Source: Microvirga arvi
Lineage (GTDB): Bacteria; Pseudomonadota; Alphaproteobacteria; Rhizobiales; Beijerinckiaceae
Length of the DNA stretch: 64,000 nt
Reading direction: 5' to 3'
Assembly (NCBI RefSeq): GCF_016892765.1
Contig: NZ_JAFEMD010000028.1
Location: 1 to 64,000 of the forward strand
Positions within the stretch are counted from its first letter, which is position 1. Each line of letters opens with the position of its first letter. The position numbers and the translations under genes were made by a program. The notes under the pieces were generated by a model. It was not told the DNA's origin. It saw nothing but the letters and a program-made list of their open reading frames with translations, and searched no databases. Positions 60,075-64,000 of the stretch are shown piece after piece.

Positions 60075-60214
60075 GTCATTCCGGGGCCGCGCAGCGAAGC
60101 CCGGAATCCATAAACACGGCATCTAAAGAAAAAGGCACTGCATATCCGCAGCGCCTTTCTTCATTCCGTTAGCGGTTATGGATTCCGGGCTCGCCTTCGG
60201 CGCCCCGGAATGAC
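60075..60214. repeat. Inverted pair of REP elements framing a terminator-like hairpin
   Basis: The first copy, 60075-60113 (GTCATTCCGGGG...GGAATCCATAA), and the second, 60176-60214 (TTATGGATTCCGGGC...CCGGAATGAC), are inverted copies of one element. Between them, 60131-60158 has an 11-bp stem with one mismatch (AAAGGCACTGC / GCAGCGCCTTT) followed by CTT. The second copy contains the stop codon of the convergent UbiH-like gene. Confidence 0.8.
60131..60158. terminator. Terminator-like hairpin between convergent genes
   Basis: AAAGGCACTGC (60131-60141) pairs with GCAGCGCCTTT (60148-60158) with one mismatch, loop ATATCC, A-rich before and T-rich after. It suits termination for the AEC gene and, on the other strand, for the UbiH-like gene, which stops at 60176. 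Confidence 0.55.
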
Positions 60215-61438
60215 AGCGGTGAGGTTAGAGTTTGACACCGACGACACGCCCTGCATCAGCCGGGGCACGCCTACGCGCGGCAGGACACCCTCGCGCATCA
60301 CAACCCGGCGCAAAGGGCCGATGTTGCTGAGCGCCAGAAGCCCGGCGCCGCGGAGGAAATCGGTGGGGATCATGCCGGTGAGCAGCGTGCGGTTGAGGCC
60401 GTCCACGGCCGTGGTGCGCAGGCGGACGTCGAGGTCCCGGCCGCGCTGGTAGCCGATCAGGGTCTCCTCCGATCCGGGCTCATGACCGTCCTTCTGCCCG
60501 TCGACGACCGCGTCCCGCAAGGAGGCGACGTCGCGGAAGCCGAGATTGAGGCCCTGCGCTCCGATGGGCGGAAACACATGGGCGGCCTCGCCGACGAGGG
60601 CGAGGCGCGCAGCCCGGTAGTGTTTCACGGACAGGCCGGTCATCGGCACGAGCCCGCGCGGGCCGTCGATGCGCATGGCGCCCAGATGCGACTGGGCCTG
60701 CCGCTCGATGGCGAGCGCGAGGGCCGCGTCGTCGAGCGTCGAGAGCCGTTCGGCTTCGGCCTTGCTCGTCACCCAGACGAGGCTCGAGCGTCGGCCGGGC
60801 AGGGGCACCAGCGTGAAAGGCCCGTGACGGGTGTGGAACTCGGTCGAGGTCTCCCGGTGATCCCGGTCATGGGCGAGGATCACCGTCACGGCGGATTGCG
60901 GATAGGACCAGGTCTGCGTGCCGATGCCTGCGATCTGGCGCAGCTTGGAATTGCGCCCGTCCGCCGCCACGACGAGGCTGGCCCTGATGGTGCCGCTGGC
61001 GAGGGTCAGGGTGGCTCCCGCTCCGTCCGTCGCGAAGCCGATTGCGAATTCCGGCACGAGGGTCAGGTTCCCGCAGGTCCCGGCGGCCTCGGCCAGCTTC
61101 TCGACTAGGGTCGCGTTCTCGATGTTCCAGCCGAAGGCATCGAGACCGATTTCCCCGGCCCGGAAGGAGGCAGGCGGAGGGCGGAACAGGCTGCCGCTAT
61201 CGTCGACGATCCGCATGGTTTCGAGCGGCGCCGCCTCCGATGCGACGGACGGCCAGACGCCGAGCGCTTCCAGAAAGCGGACCGAGCCGTTGAGGAGGGC
61301 GACAGTCCGCCCGTCCCGCCGCACGTCGAGCCCTCCGATAAGAACGGTCTTGAAGCCGTCGCGGGCAAAGGCCAGGGCGGCGCTCAGGCCCACGGCTCCG
61401 GCGCCGACGACGGCAATGTTACAGGTGCTCTCGGTCAA
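60176..61438 (-). CDS. FAD-dependent hydroxylase, UbiH/UbiF/COQ6 family
   Basis: A 420-residue flavin monooxygenase. The Rossmann motif VVGAGAVGLSAALAF is at residues 10-24; VAADGRNSKLRQIAG and the FAD-contact motif VGEAAHVFPPIGAQGLNLG follow. The family hydroxylates ubiquinone precursors at the membrane surface; the exact ring position is not told by motifs. The last 15 or so residues (SNLTAVIPGRRRRARNP) and the TAA come from a REP element, so the natural C-terminus was probably replaced. It is divergent from the nucleoside ABC genes. Confidence 0.88.
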   Translation of the reverse strand: MTESTCNIAVVGAGAVGLSAALAFARDGFKTVLIGGLDVRRDGRTVALLNGSVRFLEALGVWPSVASEAAPLETMRIVDDSGSLFRPPPASFRAGEIGLDAFGWNIENATLVEKLAEAAGTCGNLTLVPEFAIGFATDGAGATLTLASGTIRASLVVAADGRNSKLRQIAGIGTQTWSYPQSAVTVILAHDRDHRETSTEFHTRHGPFTLVPLPGRRSSLVWVTSKAEAERLSTLDDAALALAIERQAQSHLGAMRIDGPRGLVPMTGLSVKHYRAARLALVGEAAHVFPPIGAQGLNLGFRDVASLRDAVVDGQKDGHEPGSEETLIGYQRGRDLDVRLRTTAVDGLNRTLLTGMIPTDFLRGAGLLALSNIGPLRRVVMREGVLPRVGVPRLMQGVSSVSNSNLTAVIPGRRRRARNP

Positions 61439-61642
61439 GGCTTTGCCTTCTCACCATTCTGTGGACGGGTCGCGGACTCACAATAAACCAAGGATTCGCC
61501 ATTGCCGACCGGTGCAGCGCATCCCTATGATCAGGCTCACAAAGGAGTGACGAACCGGTGCGGGCCTTGCCAGGCTCCGTACGGGCCGTCATTCATGTGC
61601 AGATTCCGACCCGGCTTCAACCTTTAAGTCAGAGACGCTTGT

Positions 61643-63190
61643 GTGAAGGCAGACGTACCACCCTCGGGGGCGCCCCTCGTCGAACTTAAAGGGATCAGCA
61701 AACGCTACGGCGACCTTCTCGCGAACGACGGGATCGACCTGTCGATCGAGCCGGGCGAGATCCATGCGCTGCTGGGGGAGAACGGGGCCGGCAAGTCGAC
61801 CCTGGTCAAGATCCTCTACGGTGTGATCGAGCCGAGCGCCGGCGAGATCCGCTGGGAGGGCCGCCCGGTCTCCATCGGCTCTCCGGTCGAGGCGAGGGCG
61901 CTGGGCCTCGGCATGGTGTTCCAGCACTTCTCGCTCTTCGACGAACTGAGCGTGGCGGAGAACATCGCCGTTGCGCTCTCCGATGAATGGAACCTGTCCA
62001 CGGTCCGCAGCAAACTGGGCGAGATCAGCAGCACCTACGGTCTGGCACTTAATGCGGACCGGGCCGTCTGGACCCTTTCCGCCGGCGAGCGTCAGCGGAT
62101 CGAGATCGTCCGGTGCCTGCTCCAGAACCCGCGCCTGCTCATCCTCGACGAACCGACCTCGGTGCTGACGCCACAGGAATCCGAGCATCTCTTCACGACC
62201 CTCGACCGCCTCTCGGCCGAGGGCTGCTCCATCCTCTACATCTCCCACAAGCTGGAAGAGGTGCGCCGCCTCTGCCGCCGGGCAACGATCCTGCGCGCGG
62301 GACGGGTGGTGGCCACCATCGATCCGCGGGCGAAGAGCGCACGGGAGATCGCGGCTCTCATGGTCGGCAACGAGGTCGGCGAGGTCCGTACGGACGCGCC
62401 GCATCATCCGGAAGGGGAGATCCTCAGGGTCGCGAACCTGTCGATGCCGCCGGCGGGGCTGCACGGACAGGCGCTGCGCGACATCAACCTCGTGGCGCGC
62501 GCGGGTGAGGTCGTCGGCATCGCAGGCGTCGCGGGCAACGGGCAGAGCGAGCTCTTCGCCGCCCTGTCCGGCGAGCGTCCGGCCGACCGCGCCGATGCGG
62601 TGGTCATCGCCGGCAAGGCCTCTGGGATCATGGGCATCGATGCACGCCGGCGGCTCGGCGCCGCCTTCGTGCCGGAGGAGCGCCTGGGCCATGCGGCGGC
62701 CCCGAGCCATCGCCTGAGCGAGAACACCCTGATCTCCCATGCCGCCGCCGAGGTGAGCCGATCGGGCTTCATCCTGGTGAACGCCGCCAAGCGGCTCGCC
62801 CGCTCCATCGTTCAAAGCTTCGACGTGCGCACGCCCGAGGGGGACCCGCAGGCGCGCAAGCTCTCCGGCGGCAACCTGCAGAAATTCGTCATCGGCCGCG
62901 AGATCATCCGCAAGCCTAAGCTCATCATCGTGGACCAGCCCACCTGGGGCGTCGACGCGGGCGCCGCGCGCCTCATCCGCCAGGCGCTCGTGGATCTCGC
63001 CCGCGCCGGCAGCGCGGTGGTGGTCGTCAGCCAGGATCTCGACGAACTGTTCGAGGTGGCGGACCGGATGGCCGTGATTCACCACGGCTCCTTGAGCCCC
63101 TTGAGGCCGATCGGCGAATGGACCAGGGAGGCCGTCGGACTCGAAATGCTCGGTGTCGCGCAGGCTCACGGGGGCGCCCATGCGGTTTGA
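61643..63190 (+). CDS. ABC transporter ATP-binding protein, nucleoside/BMP type
   Basis: A 515-residue protein with two nucleotide-binding halves, as in NupO/YufO and RbsA. The first half has Walker A GENGAGKST and signature LSAGERQRIE, with Walker B LLILDEPTSVLTPQE. The second half has a degenerate Walker A (GVAGNGQSE) and signature LSGGNLQKF, then VDQPTWGVDAGA, a feature of this family. It would drive import of nucleosides or related solutes with the following permease. Start is GTG at 61643. The end overlaps the permease by 11 bp. Confidence 0.92.
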   Translation: MKADVPPSGAPLVELKGISKRYGDLLANDGIDLSIEPGEIHALLGENGAGKSTLVKILYGVIEPSAGEIRWEGRPVSIGSPVEARALGLGMVFQHFSLFDELSVAENIAVALSDEWNLSTVRSKLGEISSTYGLALNADRAVWTLSAGERQRIEIVRCLLQNPRLLILDEPTSVLTPQESEHLFTTLDRLSAEGCSILYISHKLEEVRRLCRRATILRAGRVVATIDPRAKSAREIAALMVGNEVGEVRTDAPHHPEGEILRVANLSMPPAGLHGQALRDINLVARAGEVVGIAGVAGNGQSELFAALSGERPADRADAVVIAGKASGIMGIDARRRLGAAFVPEERLGHAAAPSHRLSENTLISHAAAEVSRSGFILVNAAKRLARSIVQSFDVRTPEGDPQARKLSGGNLQKFVIGREIIRKPKLIIVDQPTWGVDAGAARLIRQALVDLARAGSAVVVVSQDLDELFEVADRMAVIHHGSLSPLRPIGEWTREAVGLEMLGVAQAHGGAHAV

Positions 63191-64000
63191 GCTGACGCCC
63201 CGGACCCATGTTTCTCCCGTGATGCGCGCGCTCGCGCCGGTCGCGGCCTTCATCACCGCGTTCCTGATCGCGGGCTTCGTGATCTGGCTCATGGGCCGCT
63301 CGCCCGTTGCCGCCTTCGACGTGTATGTCCTCCAGCCCCTGAGCGATCCCTGGGCGCTGCAGGAGCTTCTCGTGAAGGCGACGCCGCTGGCGCTGATCGC
63401 CATCGGCCTGTCCTATTGCTTTCGCGCCAATCTCTGGAACATCGGCGCGGAGGGGCAGTATGTGATCGGGGCGGTGCTCGGGGGCTGGCTGGCGCTGAAA
63501 ACCCACGGCACCGAGGCCGGTGCCTGGGTGTTGCCGCTCATGCTGCTGCTGGGCGTCATCGGCGGCGCTCTCTACGGGCTGATCCCGGCTTTCCTGAAGA
63601 CCCGCTTCGGGGTCAACGAAATCCTCACCAGCCTCATGCTGGTCTATGTGGCGCAGCTGATCCTCGACTATCTCGTGCGCGGGCCCTGGCGGGATCCCAA
63701 GGGCTTCAACTTCCCGCAATCGGTGACCTTCGATCCCTCGGCGACGCTTCATCCCATTCTGGAAGGCGGCCGGGTGCATTACGGAGCGGTGTTTGCAGCC
63801 ATTGCCGTCCTGGTCACGGCCGTCGTGCTCGGCCGAACCCTGTTCGGCTATCGGCTCAAGCTCACCGGGGATGCGCCCCGCGCCGCGCGCTTTGCCGGCT
63901 TCAGCTCCAAGGCGACCACGATGGCCGTGTTCGCCATCTCGGGCGGCCTCGCCGGGTTGGCCGGCATCTCCGAGGTTTCTGGCCAGATCGGGCAGCTCCA
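63180..64000 (+). CDS. ABC transporter permease, nucleoside/BMP type (5' part)
   Basis: The gene starts at ATG 63180 and is open to the end of the window, giving 273 residues of a longer protein. Its helices (ALAPVAAFITAFLIAGFVIW) and the sequence LSYCFRANLWNIGAEGQY and TRFGVNEILTSLMLVYVA are signatures of the YufP/NupP permease family. It forms a pair with the ATPase. The C-terminus, partner permease and substrate-binding protein lie beyond the window. Confidence 0.92.
   Translation, partial: MRFELTPRTHVSPVMRALAPVAAFITAFLIAGFVIWLMGRSPVAAFDVYVLQPLSDPWALQELLVKATPLALIAIGLSYCFRANLWNIGAEGQYVIGAVLGGWLALKTHGTEAGAWVLPLMLLLGVIGGALYGLIPAFLKTRFGVNEILTSLMLVYVAQLILDYLVRGPWRDPKGFNFPQSVTFDPSATLHPILEGGRVHYGAVFAAIAVLVTAVVLGRTLFGYRLKLTGDAPRAARFAGFSSKATTMAVFAISGGLAGLAGISEVSGQIGQL

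Noticed and set aside
61589..63403. A 604-codon minus-strand frame over the nucleoside ABC genes
   Set aside because: The plus-strand frames carry complete ABC ATPase and permease motifs; this one has no family resemblance.
1..64000. Mobile element, prophage, CRISPR array or tRNA
   Set aside because: No transposase, integrase, phage, spacer-repeat or cloverleaf sequence was seen; the repeats found are intergenic palindromes only.

Overview
The window reads as a chromosomal segment of a high-GC alphaproteobacterium of the Hyphomicrobiales (Rhizobiales), most like Microvirga or the Methylobacteriaceae. This rests on the gene families seen: an IalB protein, a DUF1127 peptide, an HWE/HisKA_2 kinase, a Suv3-type helicase, SdhE, a tandem opgG-opgH pair, and Rhizobiales-style intergenic palindromes. 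The genus is inferred, not proven. No tRNA, rRNA, CRISPR array, transposase or integrase was recognised. Genes are packed tightly, with many 1-nt and 4-nt stop/start overlaps and several convergent pairs that touch or overlap.

Layout. 1-4271: tail of a DAO-family oxidoreductase, an SDR, a spore-photoproduct-lyase-like radical SAM protein with a small membrane protein, and a DUF2243 gene whose 3' end overlaps a small secreted-protein gene. 4421-9225: prolyl oligopeptidase and Suv3-like helicase. 9370-19456: an amidohydrolase and purine-salvage neighbourhood. It holds an M20 deacylase, a phosphoribosyltransferase, a PotFGHI-like ABC importer translationally coupled to a TRZ/ATZ-type deaminase, a divergent adenine-deaminase-like enzyme and a nucleoside hydrolase. 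19495-25283: ankyrin protein, then a minus-strand type III polyketide synthase operon (PKS, methyltransferase, FAD reductase, methyltransferase), a DMT exporter and a small unknown gene.

25602-32543: purT, a PGM1-like ATP-grasp peptide ligase, and a three-gene phosphorelay operon (multi-PAS kinase, single-domain receiver, receiver-HWE kinase). 32504-36964: a large RTX protein with SdrD-like B repeats and a CBM2-like domain. Its C-terminus is frameshifted. Upstream lies an AT-richer stretch containing a small alpha-CTD-like helix-hairpin-helix gene. 36965-43653: Na/Pi symporter, DUF1127, a LysR regulator with a perfect palindrome at its start, and opgG-opgH for osmoregulated periplasmic glucans. 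43838-50273: glmU, glmS, GNAT, recG, sdhE. 50621-58760: mfd, a signal-less SxxK hydrolase, a receiver-like protein, an orphan oligopeptide-binding protein, IalB and hspQ. 58971-64000: AEC transporter, a repeat cluster, a UbiH-like hydroxylase whose stop codon lies in a repeat, and the first part of a BMP-type nucleoside ABC importer.

How the parts work together. Purine and nucleoside handling recurs: uptake, deamination, hydrolysis and phosphoribosylation at 10.6-19.5 kb, de novo PurT at 25.6 kb, and a nucleoside-type ABC system at 61.6 kb. Envelope functions form a second theme: UDP-GlcNAc supply (GlmS/GlmU), periplasmic glucans, IalB and the secreted RTX protein. DNA and RNA maintenance (RecG, Mfd, Suv3-like, SPL-like) is the third. 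The observations most worth a second look are the RTX frameshift with its displaced terminator, the type III PKS operon, the PGM1-like ligase, the ABC-deaminase operon, and the repeat that supplies a gene's stop codon.
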